Assembly: GCF_038405225.1 (NCBI RefSeq)
Contig: NZ_CP151657.1
Coordinates: forward strand, 372,001 to 436,000
DNA: 64,000 bases
Source of the DNA: Arthrobacter citreus
Lineage (GTDB): Bacteria > Actinomycetota > Actinomycetes > Actinomycetales > Micrococcaceae
Direction of reading: 5' to 3'
The notes beneath the pieces are model-generated. The model was not told the origin of the DNA. It made no database searches and was given only the letters and a program-made list of their open reading frames with translations. Made by a program: the position numbers and the translations under genes. This document shows, piece after piece, positions 25,745 to 35,015 of the stretch; the stretch's first letter is position 1; every line of letters begins with the position of its first letter.

Positions 25745-26734
25745 GTGAGATACCTCCTGAGGAAAATCCTCTTCTACATCGTTGCCTTCTGTGCGGCAAT
25801 CACCATCAACTTCGCTCTTCCCCGGCTCCTGCCCGGGAACCCGGTTGACGTGATGCTGGCTAAACTGGCCCAGCGCGGCCAGGTCGAACCGGAAACACGC
25901 GCCGCTATCGAGGCCATGTTGGGGACCACCGACGACGCCTCGCTGCTTTCGCAGTTCGGCGACTATCTGGTCAACATCTTCCAGGGTGATCTTGGCGTGT
26001 CGGTCACCTTCTTTCCGACGCCGGTGATCACGGTGATCGGCCAGGCACTGCCATGGACCATCCTGCTGGTCGGTATCGCCACCGTGATTTCGTTTGTCAT
26101 CGCGCAGTTGCTCGGGATGCTCGCCGGATGGAAACGCGGCGGCTGGCTCGACAGTTTTATCCCCGCATCCACCGTTCTGCAGGCAGTTCCCTATTTCTGG
26201 CTGGCCCTCATCCTCAGCTACGTCTTCGCCGTGACGCTGGGAGTGTTTCCCATCAGCGGCGGCTATGACTACCGCACCGTAAGTGCGGGCTGGAGCTGGG
26301 AGTTCCTCGGAAGCGCGATCAAGTACGGCACCCTGCCCGCATTGACCATCGTGATCAGCTCCCTCGGCGCCGGCCTGGTGGGCATGCGCAACATGATGGT
26401 CTCCACCATGGCCGAGGACTACATCGTCACCGCAGAGGCCAAAGGGCTCCGGCCCCGCCGGATCATGACGATGTACGCGGGCCGCAACGCCGTGCTCCCC
26501 TCGGTGGCCGGCTTCGGCATCGCGCTGGGCGCGGTTGTTGGCGGCTCGATCCTCACCGAGCAGGTGTTCTCCTATCCCGGTATCGGGCAGACCCTGCTGC
26601 AGTCGGTGCAGAACAACGACTATGCCCTGATGCAGGGTGTCTTCCTGATCATCACCACCTCGGTGCTGCTGACCAACTTCTTCGTCGACGTGATCTACGG
26701 ACTCATCGATCCCCGAACCCGGCACCAAGGATAG
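25745..26734 (+). CDS. ABC transporter permease (DppB/OppB type)
   Basis: 329 residues, six helices. The start MRYLLRKILFYIVAF and FALPRLLPGNPVDVM are the usual opening of OppB-type permeases. The cytoplasmic EAA loop reads YIVTAEAKGLRPRRIM. A GTG start at 25745 is used, with a modest GGAACGAGA upstream. It pairs with the next permease to form the pore for the oligosaccharide or peptide bound by the lipoprotein upstream. Confidence 0.9.
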   Translation: MRYLLRKILFYIVAFCAAITINFALPRLLPGNPVDVMLAKLAQRGQVEPETRAAIEAMLGTTDDASLLSQFGDYLVNIFQGDLGVSVTFFPTPVITVIGQALPWTILLVGIATVISFVIAQLLGMLAGWKRGGWLDSFIPASTVLQAVPYFWLALILSYVFAVTLGVFPISGGYDYRTVSAGWSWEFLGSAIKYGTLPALTIVISSLGAGLVGMRNMMVSTMAEDYIVTAEAKGLRPRRIMTMYAGRNAVLPSVAGFGIALGAVVGGSILTEQVFSYPGIGQTLLQSVQNNDYALMQGVFLIITTSVLLTNFFVDVIYGLIDPRTRHQG

Positions 26735-26745
26735 AGGCCCAGATC

Positions 26746-27669
26746 ATGACCTCCACCGCCCAACTGGACACCTTCGTTCCCAGCCCGAAGCGGCGATTTG
26801 ACGGGTTCCGGCGCAGCCTTCCACCCCGAACACCCAAACTCGTCGTCGGCCTGGGCATCACCATCGCGATCGCACTTTTCGGACTGATCGGACCACTGCT
26901 GGTTACCAACCCGATGGCAATCAGCAATATCGGATTGTCAGGGCCCTCGGGTGATCATCTCCTGGGCACCACCCAAACAGGACAGGACGTCCTGGCTCAA
27001 CTCGCTTACGCAACCCGCGGATCACTCATCGTGGGCATCACCGTCGGATTCTTCGCAGTCGCGCTTTCCGGACTGGTCGGCATCCTCGGTGCCTACCTCG
27101 GAGGGCGCTGGGATGAGAGTTTCTCCCTCTTCACCAACGTCGCCCTGGTGATCCCCGGTATCCCGCTGATGATCGTCGTGGCGAGCTACGTCGAGCAAAA
27201 AGGCCTGCTGATGATCATCATCGTGCTGACCCTGACATCCTGGGCCGGAGGTGCGCGGGTCCTTCGCGCCCAAACCCTTTCAATGCGCAACCGTGACTAC
27301 GTTCTGGCGGCCAAGGTGGCCGGCGAACCGACCTGGCGCATCATCCTCGTCGAGATCCTTCCCAACCTGCTGCCGGTCCTGGCTTCCCAGTTCGTCTTCG
27401 CGGTCATCTTCGCGATTCTCGGCGAATCCAGTCTCTCCTTCCTCGGCTTGGGTGTTTCCGGCACGTTCTCCTGGGGCAGCATGCTGTTTTACGCGCAGAA
27501 CGCCTTCTCGCTAAGACTGGGGGCCTGGTGGTGGTTCATTCCGCCGGGACTGATGATCGCCCTGCTCGGAGCCGGGCTGGCTCTGATCAACTTCGCCATT
27601 GACGAAGTCATCAATCCCAAGCTCCGCCTGGCCACAGCGGCCAAGGCCACACGAAAGGGCACGCGATGA
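26746..27669 (+). CDS. ABC transporter permease (DppC/OppC type)
   Basis: 307 residues with an N-terminal cytoplasmic stretch and about six helices. HLLGTTQTGQDVLAQLAYATR and the EAA loop YVLAAKVAGEPTWRIILVEI are OppC-type signatures. It starts 11 bases after the partner permease and overlaps the next gene's start (ATGA), so the whole transporter is translated as a unit. Confidence 0.9.
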   Translation: MTSTAQLDTFVPSPKRRFDGFRRSLPPRTPKLVVGLGITIAIALFGLIGPLLVTNPMAISNIGLSGPSGDHLLGTTQTGQDVLAQLAYATRGSLIVGITVGFFAVALSGLVGILGAYLGGRWDESFSLFTNVALVIPGIPLMIVVASYVEQKGLLMIIIVLTLTSWAGGARVLRAQTLSMRNRDYVLAAKVAGEPTWRIILVEILPNLLPVLASQFVFAVIFAILGESSLSFLGLGVSGTFSWGSMLFYAQNAFSLRLGAWWWFIPPGLMIALLGAGLALINFAIDEVINPKLRLATAAKATRKGTR

Positions 27670-28553
27670 GCGGCCAGCTTGAATCGACCGACGCACTCCT
27701 CACCATAAACAACCTGAACGTGGTCTATCACGCGGCCACCCGCGTCCACGCCGTGAAGGACGTAAGCCTTACGGTGCACCGCGGCGAGATCCTTGGCCTG
27801 GCCGGTGAGAGCGGGTGCGGCAAGTCCACCTTGGCTTACGGCATCAACCAGCTGCTCAAACCGCCCGCAGCCATCGAAAGCGGCACGGTGACCTTCCACG
27901 ACTCCTCGGGCAGCGACATCGACATTTTGGCCCTGTCCGGCGAAAAGCTGCGGAGCTACCGGTGGGACAAGACCTCAATGGTCTTTCAGGGGGCGATGAA
28001 CTCGCTCAACCCGGTGCTGTCCGTGCACGACCAGATCAATGACGTCCTGACCACGCACCGGCCGGGCATGAAGCGTGCGGAACGGCGTGACCGCATCCGC
28101 CATCTCCTGGAACTGGTGGGGGTGTCAGCTGACCGGATCAACGCCTACCCGCACGAGCTGTCCGGCGGCATGCGCCAGCGGGTGATGATCGCCATGGCAT
28201 TGGCCCTGAACCCTCAACTGATGATTATGGATGAGCCAACCACGGCACTTGATGTGGTTGTCCAGCGGGAGATCCTCGGAGAAATCCAGCGATTGCGCGA
28301 CGAGTTCGGTTTTGCGGTGATCTTCATAACCCACGACCTGCCGATGCTGCTGGAGATCTCCGATCGGATAGCGGTGATGCTTGCCGGCGAAATTGTGGAA
28401 CTCGCCACGGCCGAGGAGATTTACGCCGGAGCCGCCCACCCCTACACCCGCAAACTCCTGAAGTCGTTCCCGTCCCTCACCGGGGCACGCGGAGACTTTA
28501 TCCGCACCGGCGAGTCAATCAACGGCTCCACTACGACAGCGGGGGTCCTCTGA
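27666..28553 (+). CDS. ABC transporter ATP-binding protein (DppD/OppD type)
   Basis: 295 residues. Walker A GESGCGKST, signature LSGGMRQRV, Walker B LMIMDEPTTALD, and H-loop FITHD are all present. After about residue 240, the oligopeptide-transporter C-terminal extension (HPYTRKLLKSFPSL) appears, shorter than in most OppD proteins and without the four-cysteine motif seen in some. One half of the heterodimeric motor with the next gene. Confidence 0.9.
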   Translation: MSGQLESTDALLTINNLNVVYHAATRVHAVKDVSLTVHRGEILGLAGESGCGKSTLAYGINQLLKPPAAIESGTVTFHDSSGSDIDILALSGEKLRSYRWDKTSMVFQGAMNSLNPVLSVHDQINDVLTTHRPGMKRAERRDRIRHLLELVGVSADRINAYPHELSGGMRQRVMIAMALALNPQLMIMDEPTTALDVVVQREILGEIQRLRDEFGFAVIFITHDLPMLLEISDRIAVMLAGEIVELATAEEIYAGAAHPYTRKLLKSFPSLTGARGDFIRTGESINGSTTTAGVL

Positions 28554-29371
28554 TGTCCACCCTTTCCGTTACCGGCCTCGTGAAAGAATTCCCGGCCCGC
28601 TCCGGCGGTATCCGTGGCAAACTTCGCGCGGTGAACGATGTTTCGTTCGAATTGAGCTCAGGCAAAACGGTTGCCCTGGTGGGGGAGAGCGGCAGCGGCA
28701 AGTCCACCGTGGCCCGCATGATCGCCCAGCTGGAGACACCCACCGCGGGCACCATTGAACTCGACGGCCAGAAAATTGCCTCGGCGGGCAGGGCGCTGCG
28801 GCGTTACCGCAGCGCGGTGCAGATGGTGTTCCAGGACCCGTTCGCATCCTTGAACCCCTATCACTCCATCAGCCATCATCTGCGGCGGCCGTTGCAGCTG
28901 AACAATCAGGCAACATCAGCCGACGGATACGACGAGAAAGTGCTCCAGCTGCTGGAACGGGTGAATCTCTCACCTGCGGCTGATTTCATCCACCGCCGAC
29001 CCCACGAGCTTTCCGGCGGGCAGCGCCAGCGGGTTGCCATCGCCCGGGCACTGGCACCAAAACCGCGGGTACTCATCGCGGACGAACCGGTGTCGATGCT
29101 TGACGTCTCGATTCGGCTCGGCGTGCTGAACCTCATGGCGCAGCTCCAGCGGGAAGAGGACCTGGCGGTGCTGTACATTACCCACGACCTGGCCACGGCC
29201 CGGCATTTTTCGGATGAAATCCTGGTGATGTACCGCGGCGAGATAGTCGAGCACGGGCCATCCGATGCAGTCATCCTCGATCCCCAGCATGATTACACCA
29301 AACGCTTGCTGACCGCCGCCCCCGACCCGGGAACCCATCCACGATTCGCTGGGATGCGCGGCAACTCGTAG
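28553..29371 (+). CDS. ABC transporter ATP-binding protein (DppF/OppF type)
   Basis: 272 residues. Walker A GESGSGKST, signature LSGGQRQRV, Walker B VLIADEPVSMLD and YITHD H-loop. Start overlaps the previous stop by one base. It completes the transporter. Its C-terminus (HDYTKRLLTAAPDPG) is the usual OppF end. The gap to the next gene is only 79 bases and has no terminator, so the glycosidases below belong to the same transcript. Confidence 0.9.
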   Translation: MSTLSVTGLVKEFPARSGGIRGKLRAVNDVSFELSSGKTVALVGESGSGKSTVARMIAQLETPTAGTIELDGQKIASAGRALRRYRSAVQMVFQDPFASLNPYHSISHHLRRPLQLNNQATSADGYDEKVLQLLERVNLSPAADFIHRRPHELSGGQRQRVAIARALAPKPRVLIADEPVSMLDVSIRLGVLNLMAQLQREEDLAVLYITHDLATARHFSDEILVMYRGEIVEHGPSDAVILDPQHDYTKRLLTAAPDPGTHPRFAGMRGNS

Positions 29372-29450
29372 CCGCGGATCCCAGCCCCCTCACCTGAACC
29401 CTTTTCACTTCGTCGACCCAAGATTCGACTCGTTCCAAAGGAAGTACTCC

Positions 29451-31766
29451 ATGTCTGACTCATCCGCGCACACCCTGACCGAAGCCCCCGAAGTGGATGA
29501 CCTCATCGCCGCCATGACGCTTGAAGAGAAGGTGGCCCAGCTTGTGGGCCTCTGGATCGGGGTGGCCGACGGCGGGGAGGTGGCTCCGGCGCAGGCGGAA
29601 AACACCGGCCAGGCCAAGGCATGGAGCGAGACCGCCGCAGAGGGCCTTGGCCAAATCACCCGCCTCTACGGCACCCGCCCGGTATCGGCACAGTACGGGC
29701 TGGAGACGCTCCGACGGCTGCAGGCCGACCTGCGAAGCGCCGCTCCCCATGGCATTGGTGCGATTGTGCATGAGGAATGCCTGACCGGCGTGGCGGCATG
29801 GGGTGCCACCACCTTCCCGTCTCCGCCCGCCTACGCGGCCACCTGGGACCCGGAGCTGATCGAGCGTGTTGGCGCGGCGATTGGCGGGAGCCTGCGGGGG
29901 CTGGAAGTTCACCAGGGGCTCGCACCCGTGCTCGACGTGGTCCGTGACGCCCGCTGGGGACGGGTGGAAGAGACCTTCGGCGAGGACCCATATGTCGTGG
30001 GCACCTTGGGCGCTGCCTATATCCGGGGTTTGGAAAGCAGCGACATCATCGCGACCCCGAAACACTTCGCAGGGTATTCCGCCTCCAGGGCCGCCCGCAA
30101 CCACGGCCCCGTCGACGCCGGCCCGCGCGAGCTGGCCGAGGTGTTCCTCTACCCGTTCGAGATCGTCATCCGCGACAGCTCGCCGCGGTCCATCATGCCG
30201 TCGTACGCTGCGATCGATCACGTGCCCTCGCACGGCGACAAGCACCTGCTGACCGATGTGCTGCGCACCGATTTCGGATTCAACGGCACTGTGGTCTCCG
30301 ATTACTTCGGCGTGAACTTCCTGGAAACCACACAGGGGGTCACCCGGTCCCGCGCCGAGTCCGCGGTTCTTGCCCTCTGCGCCGGCGTCGACGTCGAGCT
30401 GCCCGACGCCGCAGCATTCCCGCACCTCGTGGCCGCCGTCCGCGCCGGCATCCTGGAGGAAAGCGCCATAGACATCGCCCTGCGCCGGGTCTTGGTGCAG
30501 AAGCAGCACTACGGACTGCTGCCCGCAAGTTTCAAGGCGGCCGCCGGATACGCAGAGCGTGCCGGAGCCGAAGCGGTTGCTCCGGACCTCAATCCGGTCG
30601 AACACCGGGACCTCGCCCGGGAAGTGGCCGAGAAAGCAACCATTCTGCTGGCCAATGACGGCACCTTGCCGCTGGCCGCTGCCGCCAGAATCGCCGTCGT
30701 GGGGCCCAACGCGCACAGCCGGACCGCCCTGCTTGGAGACTACAGTTTCACCAACCATGTGGAACCCCACTACCCGGACGTCGCCGAAGGAATCCACATC
30801 CCCACCATCCTCGATGCCATGAGGATCGAATTCGACTCCATCGACTATTCCCGCGGCTGCGAGGTCGAAGGCGACGACGCCGGGGGAATCGATGCGGCTG
30901 TGGCCCAGGCCGCCGCCGCCGACGTCGTGGTGGCCGTGATGGGAGACCAGGCCGGGTTGTTTGGACGCGGCACGGTGGGGGAGGGCAACGACGTCGACAG
31001 CCTCGAATTGCCCGGTCTGCAGCGCCGTTTCCTTGAGGCGCTGCTTGCCACCGGCACACCGGTTGTACTCGTGCTGGTCACCGGGCGTCCGTATGACATC
31101 TCCTGGGCCACGGACCGGTGCGCGGCAATCGTGCAGGCATGGTTCCCCGGCCAGGAAGGAGCTGCAGCCGTGGCCGGCGCCCTGTCCGGACGTATCAATC
31201 CGCGTGGCCGCACCACGTTGTCCTTCCCGCATTCCGCGGGTCGCCAGCCGGCAACGTACCTGCGTCCGGCCCTCGCCGGACCGTCGGGGGTAACCTCGCT
31301 CGGGGCCGACTTTGTGTACCCGTTCGGCCACGGCCTGAGTTACACAACCTTTGCGCACTCCAACCTGACACTCGACGCCGACCGGATCGACAGCACGGGA
31401 ACCGTGCAGGTCCGGGTTACTGTCCAGAACACGGGTGAGCGGGACGGCACCGACGTGGTGCAGCTGTACCTGCGGGACGTCACCGCACACGTCACCCGCC
31501 CCGTGTCCACCCTCATCGGATACGCCGCCGTGGACCTTGAGGCCGGCGGCAGCCGAGACGTCACCTTTACAGTGTCCGCGGAACGTCTCAGCTACGTGGG
31601 ACAGTCCGGGCACTGGGAAGTGGGACCGATGGAAGCGACTCTCGCTGTGGCCCACAATGCCGAGGACGCCGGCCAATCCTCGCGGATCACTGTGACCGGG
31701 CAGCGCCGGATGCTCGGCAGCGACCGCGTCCTGGTCACGCCGGTCTCGGTGACCGGCGGTGAGTGA
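29451..31766 (+). CDS. GH3 beta-xylosidase/beta-glucosidase
   Basis: 771 residues, no signal peptide, so the substrate is cleaved inside the cell after import. Barrel motifs: GRVEETFGEDPYVVG, ATPKHFAGYSASRAARNHGP and the nucleophile Asp284 in VVSDYFGVN. The second domain reads VVVAVMGDQAGLFGRGTVGEG and QAWFPGQEGAAAVAGALSG, followed by a FnIII-like domain (VRVTVQNTGERDGTDVVQLY). The layout resembles GH3 beta-xylosidases; beta-glucosidase activity cannot be excluded. AAGGAAG lies eight bases before the ATG. Its end overlaps the GH43 gene. Confidence 0.88.
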   Translation: MSDSSAHTLTEAPEVDDLIAAMTLEEKVAQLVGLWIGVADGGEVAPAQAENTGQAKAWSETAAEGLGQITRLYGTRPVSAQYGLETLRRLQADLRSAAPHGIGAIVHEECLTGVAAWGATTFPSPPAYAATWDPELIERVGAAIGGSLRGLEVHQGLAPVLDVVRDARWGRVEETFGEDPYVVGTLGAAYIRGLESSDIIATPKHFAGYSASRAARNHGPVDAGPRELAEVFLYPFEIVIRDSSPRSIMPSYAAIDHVPSHGDKHLLTDVLRTDFGFNGTVVSDYFGVNFLETTQGVTRSRAESAVLALCAGVDVELPDAAAFPHLVAAVRAGILEESAIDIALRRVLVQKQHYGLLPASFKAAAGYAERAGAEAVAPDLNPVEHRDLAREVAEKATILLANDGTLPLAAAARIAVVGPNAHSRTALLGDYSFTNHVEPHYPDVAEGIHIPTILDAMRIEFDSIDYSRGCEVEGDDAGGIDAAVAQAAAADVVVAVMGDQAGLFGRGTVGEGNDVDSLELPGLQRRFLEALLATGTPVVLVLVTGRPYDISWATDRCAAIVQAWFPGQEGAAAVAGALSGRINPRGRTTLSFPHSAGRQPATYLRPALAGPSGVTSLGADFVYPFGHGLSYTTFAHSNLTLDADRIDSTGTVQVRVTVQNTGERDGTDVVQLYLRDVTAHVTRPVSTLIGYAAVDLEAGGSRDVTFTVSAERLSYVGQSGHWEVGPMEATLAVAHNAEDAGQSSRITVTGQRRMLGSDRVLVTPVSVTGGE

Positions 31767-33363
31767 AACCGGGACGCCCCTGTCCTTTACCAACCCGGTG
31801 CTGGCGGGGATGCATCCTGACCCGTCGATCTGCCGGCTGGGTGACACCTTTTACCTGGTCAATTCCACCTTCGAGTACCTGCCGGGGATTCCCATATACG
31901 CCAGCACCAACCTCGTGGACTGGGTTCTGTTGGGGCACGGCATCGCCAGGAAGGAACAGCTCGACCTGTCCGGCACCCGTGCCTCCGGCGGTCTTTTCGC
32001 GCCGACGATCCGGGAACACAAGGGCACGTTCTATATCGCATGCACCGCAGTGGATGCCACCGGCGCCTCGGGCAACTTCTACATCACGGCCACAGACCCG
32101 GCCGGCGAATGGAGTAACCCCGTCTGGTTGCCTGACGCGGTGGGAATCGATCCGACCATCCTCTTTGACGGGGATGACGTGTGGTGGGCCGGCTGCCGTG
32201 AGGTGGCCAATCCCGGCTATGAGGGGGAGACCGAGATCTGGCTGCGGCGGCTGGACCTCGATGCGGGGTGTTTAACCGGTCCCGAACACATCCTCTGGTC
32301 CGGTGCGGTAAAGGGGGCAATCTGGGCGGAGGGGCCGCACCTTTACAAACACGGCCAGTACTACTACCTGCTGACCGCGGAGGGAGGCACCGGCGACCAC
32401 CATGCGGTCAGCGTGGCGCGGGCAACCTGTGTCTCCGGCCCGTATCTGGGTAACCCGCGCAACCCGGTGCTCACGCACCGGCACCGCGGAGACACCGCCA
32501 CTGTTCAATGCGTGGGGCACGCCGACTGGGTCCAGGCGCCGGATGAGTCATGGTGGGCGGTCGCGCTCGCAACAAGGCCTCGGCACGGCCTGACCCTGCT
32601 GGGCCGGGAGACGTTTCTGACCCCCGTGGCCTGGGAGAATGACTGGCCGGTGTTCAACCCGGGTTTGGGTGGATTGCCGGAGCAGGGGGAGGTGCCTGCA
32701 GTGGTGGAAGCCGGGACCGGGCCAGACGCCACCTCCAGTCGGGTGCGCCGGGTTCTTGGCCGGAATGAACCGTGGATCACGGCGCGGGGGTTTCCCACTG
32801 ACCACATGGCCGATGCAGGCCACGAGGACTCGCTTGCGTTGATCTCCACGGGTGCACGGGTGGACCGAACCGAGCCGGCAGCGGCTCTGGGGGTTCGCCT
32901 CGCTCACCACACGGCAACCTTCTCCGCCACGATCGAACGCCTGCTCACTGCGCCGGAACATGAAGGACCGGAGCAGGCTGTGGTGGGAATCATCCTGGCT
33001 CAGAGCCCGGCAGCACAGATCCGGGCGGAGCTCAGTATGCGGGGCGGAGGACACCTCGAGGTCATTGAGGTGGCGGACGGCATAAGCCGCACAATCACCT
33101 CCCGCAGCCTCGACGCCGGAACGGTCGGTCAGCTTCTGGCAGGTGAACCGGCACGCATCAACCTCCGAATGAGCGTGCTTGATGGCCTGATGATGCGTGT
33201 CGCGGCTACTGCCGGCGGTACTGCGGTGCTGAACGAGGAATTATCAGTGCGCGTGCTCAGCACCGAGGCCGCCGGCGGGTTTGTCGGAGCGGTGGCCTCA
33301 ATCCACTCAACGGGCGATGCCGGCACCGGAGCAGTCTTCACCGACATGTTCTACGAGCACTGA
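31759..33363 (+). CDS. GH43 beta-xylosidase/alpha-L-arabinofuranosidase
   Basis: 534 residues. Five-bladed beta-propeller with the three GH43 acids: base Asp21 (MHPDPSICR), pKa modulator Asp131 (IDPTILFDG) and general acid Glu191 (IWAEGPHLYK). A C-terminal beta-sandwich follows after about residue 330, as in XynB-type enzymes. No signal peptide. A GTG start overlaps the GH3 stop by eight bases, indicating coupled translation. Together the GH3 and GH43 enzymes would trim xylo- or arabinoxylo-oligosaccharides to monomers. Last gene of the operon; no hairpin terminator is obvious. Confidence 0.88.
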   Translation: MSETGTPLSFTNPVLAGMHPDPSICRLGDTFYLVNSTFEYLPGIPIYASTNLVDWVLLGHGIARKEQLDLSGTRASGGLFAPTIREHKGTFYIACTAVDATGASGNFYITATDPAGEWSNPVWLPDAVGIDPTILFDGDDVWWAGCREVANPGYEGETEIWLRRLDLDAGCLTGPEHILWSGAVKGAIWAEGPHLYKHGQYYYLLTAEGGTGDHHAVSVARATCVSGPYLGNPRNPVLTHRHRGDTATVQCVGHADWVQAPDESWWAVALATRPRHGLTLLGRETFLTPVAWENDWPVFNPGLGGLPEQGEVPAVVEAGTGPDATSSRVRRVLGRNEPWITARGFPTDHMADAGHEDSLALISTGARVDRTEPAAALGVRLAHHTATFSATIERLLTAPEHEGPEQAVVGIILAQSPAAQIRAELSMRGGGHLEVIEVADGISRTITSRSLDAGTVGQLLAGEPARINLRMSVLDGLMMRVAATAGGTAVLNEELSVRVLSTEAAGGFVGAVASIHSTGDAGTGAVFTDMFYEH

Positions 33364-33486
33364 CGGAGCACGGCCGCTGAGCCACAGATGATGTGCGCCG
33401 CCGCCCGGACCCGGCAGAATCGGACCCGGAGATGTCGGGCGGAGCGGTCGTGCCGGGGGCAAGAGTGGAAGGTGAAGGGAGCAGCC

Positions 33487-34356
33487 GTGATACAAATCCT
33501 CAACCGCCTCGTCGACGACATCGAGCAGCGCCTCAGCGAAGACCTGGACTTCGACGAGCTCGCCGGAACGCTGGGAACTACGGGCTACCACGCACGCCGC
33601 ATGTTCTCGTCGCTGGCCGGCATGCCGGTTTCCGAATATGTGCGGCGCCGGCGGATGACCGTCGCTGCGGCTGACGTCATAGGCGGCGCGGATGATCTGC
33701 TCACGATCGCGGTGCGGTACGGCTACGGCTCGACCGAGGCCTTCGGGCGGGCGTTCCGTGCCGTTCACGGCGCCAGTCCCGGCAATATTCGCCGTGACGG
33801 CGGCCCCCTGCAGAGCCAACCAGTCCTCAGGTTCCGCCTGACCGTCGAAGGGAACACCCCCGTGGACGCCCGCATCATCGAACGCCCTGCCTTCCGCCTC
33901 ACCGGCCACGCCGCCCGCGTCCCGCTGATCCACGAGGGCATCAACCCCCACATTCAGCGGCATATCGCGTCGCTGCCCGCCTCCGAACACGAGCGGCTCA
34001 AGAACCTCAGCGGCACCGAGCCCCGGGGACTGCTGCAGGTCAGTGCCGACGTCGGTCCCGACTATGACGAGGGCAGCGAACTGACCTACCTTCACGGCGT
34101 GGCGGTCGACGCCGATGCCAAAGTTCCCGGCGACCTCGACGTGATCGATGTCGAAGCGGGGAAATGGGTCGTGTTCCGGACAACGGGCCCGCATCCGCGC
34201 GCCTTGCAGGAGGCATACGCGGCCTCCGCAACGGAATGGTTCCCCTCCAACCCGTGGAGGCTGCGCCCCGGCCCATCGATCGTCTCGGTGCTTGACCGTG
34301 CTCCCGACTTCAGCACTGCCACCTGCGATCTTTGGTTCCCCATTGAACGCAGCTGA
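33487..34356 (+). CDS. AraC-type regulator with GyrI-like effector-binding domain
   Basis: 289 residues. Two helix-turn-helix units: LDFDELAGTLGTTGYHARRMF and TIAVRYGYGSTEAFGRAFRAVHG, the AraC/XylS DNA-binding domain, here at the N-terminus. The C-terminal half (VDARIIERPAFRLTGHAARV to CDLWFPIE) is a GyrI/SOUL-like small-molecule-binding domain, the arrangement of Rob and multidrug regulators. GTG 33487 is preferred for the GAAGGGAG ahead of it; the frame is open upstream. The role may be drug or stress response. Separate from the glycoside operon by 123 bases. Confidence 0.85.
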   Translation: MIQILNRLVDDIEQRLSEDLDFDELAGTLGTTGYHARRMFSSLAGMPVSEYVRRRRMTVAAADVIGGADDLLTIAVRYGYGSTEAFGRAFRAVHGASPGNIRRDGGPLQSQPVLRFRLTVEGNTPVDARIIERPAFRLTGHAARVPLIHEGINPHIQRHIASLPASEHERLKNLSGTEPRGLLQVSADVGPDYDEGSELTYLHGVAVDADAKVPGDLDVIDVEAGKWVVFRTTGPHPRALQEAYAASATEWFPSNPWRLRPGPSIVSVLDRAPDFSTATCDLWFPIERS

Positions 34357-34365
34357 GCACCCGGC

Positions 34366-34929
34366 CTAGCCGGAGCGGCTCCAGAGAAGGTAGGCCTCGG
34401 CGAGCTGTCCCGGCACACTCGGAGCAGCTTCGCGGATGGCCGCCGCCTGCGGCCTGGTAATGGTGGCCACCGCGACGACGACTTCAAGTGCCGTGATGTT
34501 CTTCCGGACCGCATTTGCGCGCTTCAGAATCGTCAGCAGCTCCTCCAGCGCGTTGAGCGCGGGCTGTTGAACATCCACAAGCGGTGAGGATTCTTCTGTT
34601 CCTGAGTCCGCCTGCAGGCCAAGACCATCCGTCAGCGCCCCGAGCTCCATATCCATCAGCCCGGCCAGCAAACTCTTCCAGGCCCCCGCCGGGTCCTTCT
34701 CAACGACGGCGCGCGCTTCGGCCACGAGATTCAGGATCTCCCGGACCATATCGTCAATCACGGCCCGGATCAGGTCATTGCGGGATGGAAAGTTGCGGTA
34801 CAGCGTTGCGATACCCACGCCGCTCGCAGCGGCCACTGCATCCAGGGCAACGTCGCCGCCGCGCTCGGCAAACACGTGCCTTGCAGAACTGATGATCGCT
34901 TCTCTTCGCTGCGCCGCGTCCGCCCGCAT
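34366..34929 (-). CDS. TetR-family transcriptional regulator
   Basis: 187 residues. N-terminal helix-turn-helix: REAIISSARHVFAERGGDVALDAVAAASGVGIATLYRNFPSRNDLIRAV region, about residues 9-55. The C-terminal ligand domain is all-helical and not diagnostic. ATG 34929 is used because AAGGGAG sits eight bases before it; ATG 34944 would add five residues. Divergent from the membrane-protein gene at 35016, with two inverted repeats in the gap, so it probably represses that gene and itself. Confidence 0.88.
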   Translation of the reverse strand: MRADAAQRREAIISSARHVFAERGGDVALDAVAAASGVGIATLYRNFPSRNDLIRAVIDDMVREILNLVAEARAVVEKDPAGAWKSLLAGLMDMELGALTDGLGLQADSGTEESSPLVDVQQPALNALEELLTILKRANAVRKNITALEVVVAVATITRPQAAAIREAAPSVPGQLAEAYLLWSRSG

Positions 34930-34964
34930 CCGCGCTCCCTTCAAGTTGACCTTCAGTCTAAACC

Positions 34965-34979
34965 GGAGGAATATCTTCC
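34965..34979. promoter_or_regulatory. Operator 1 of the TetR regulator
   Basis: GGAGGAATATCTTCC, an inverted repeat (one arm mismatch) in the 86-base divergent region. Its centre lies 23 bases from that of the second repeat. A TTGACC at 34946-34951 upstream suggests it overlaps a rightward -10 region. Confidence 0.6.
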
Positions 34980-34987
34980 ATAGAAGT

Positions 34988-35002
34988 GGAGGAAATTCCT
35001 CC
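34988..35002. promoter_or_regulatory. Operator 2 of the TetR regulator
   Basis: GGAGGAAATTCCTCC, a perfect 15-base palindrome with the same GGAGGA arm as the first. It ends 13 bases before the membrane-protein start, also covering the run-up to its ribosome-binding site. Confidence 0.65.
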
Positions 35003-35015
35003 GAAAGAAGGATTC

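Noticed and set aside
29460-31847. 795-codon open frame on the minus strand
   Set aside because: Mirror of the GH3 gene, whose own frame has full catalytic motifs; the antisense product is low-complexity His/Gly/Val sequence.
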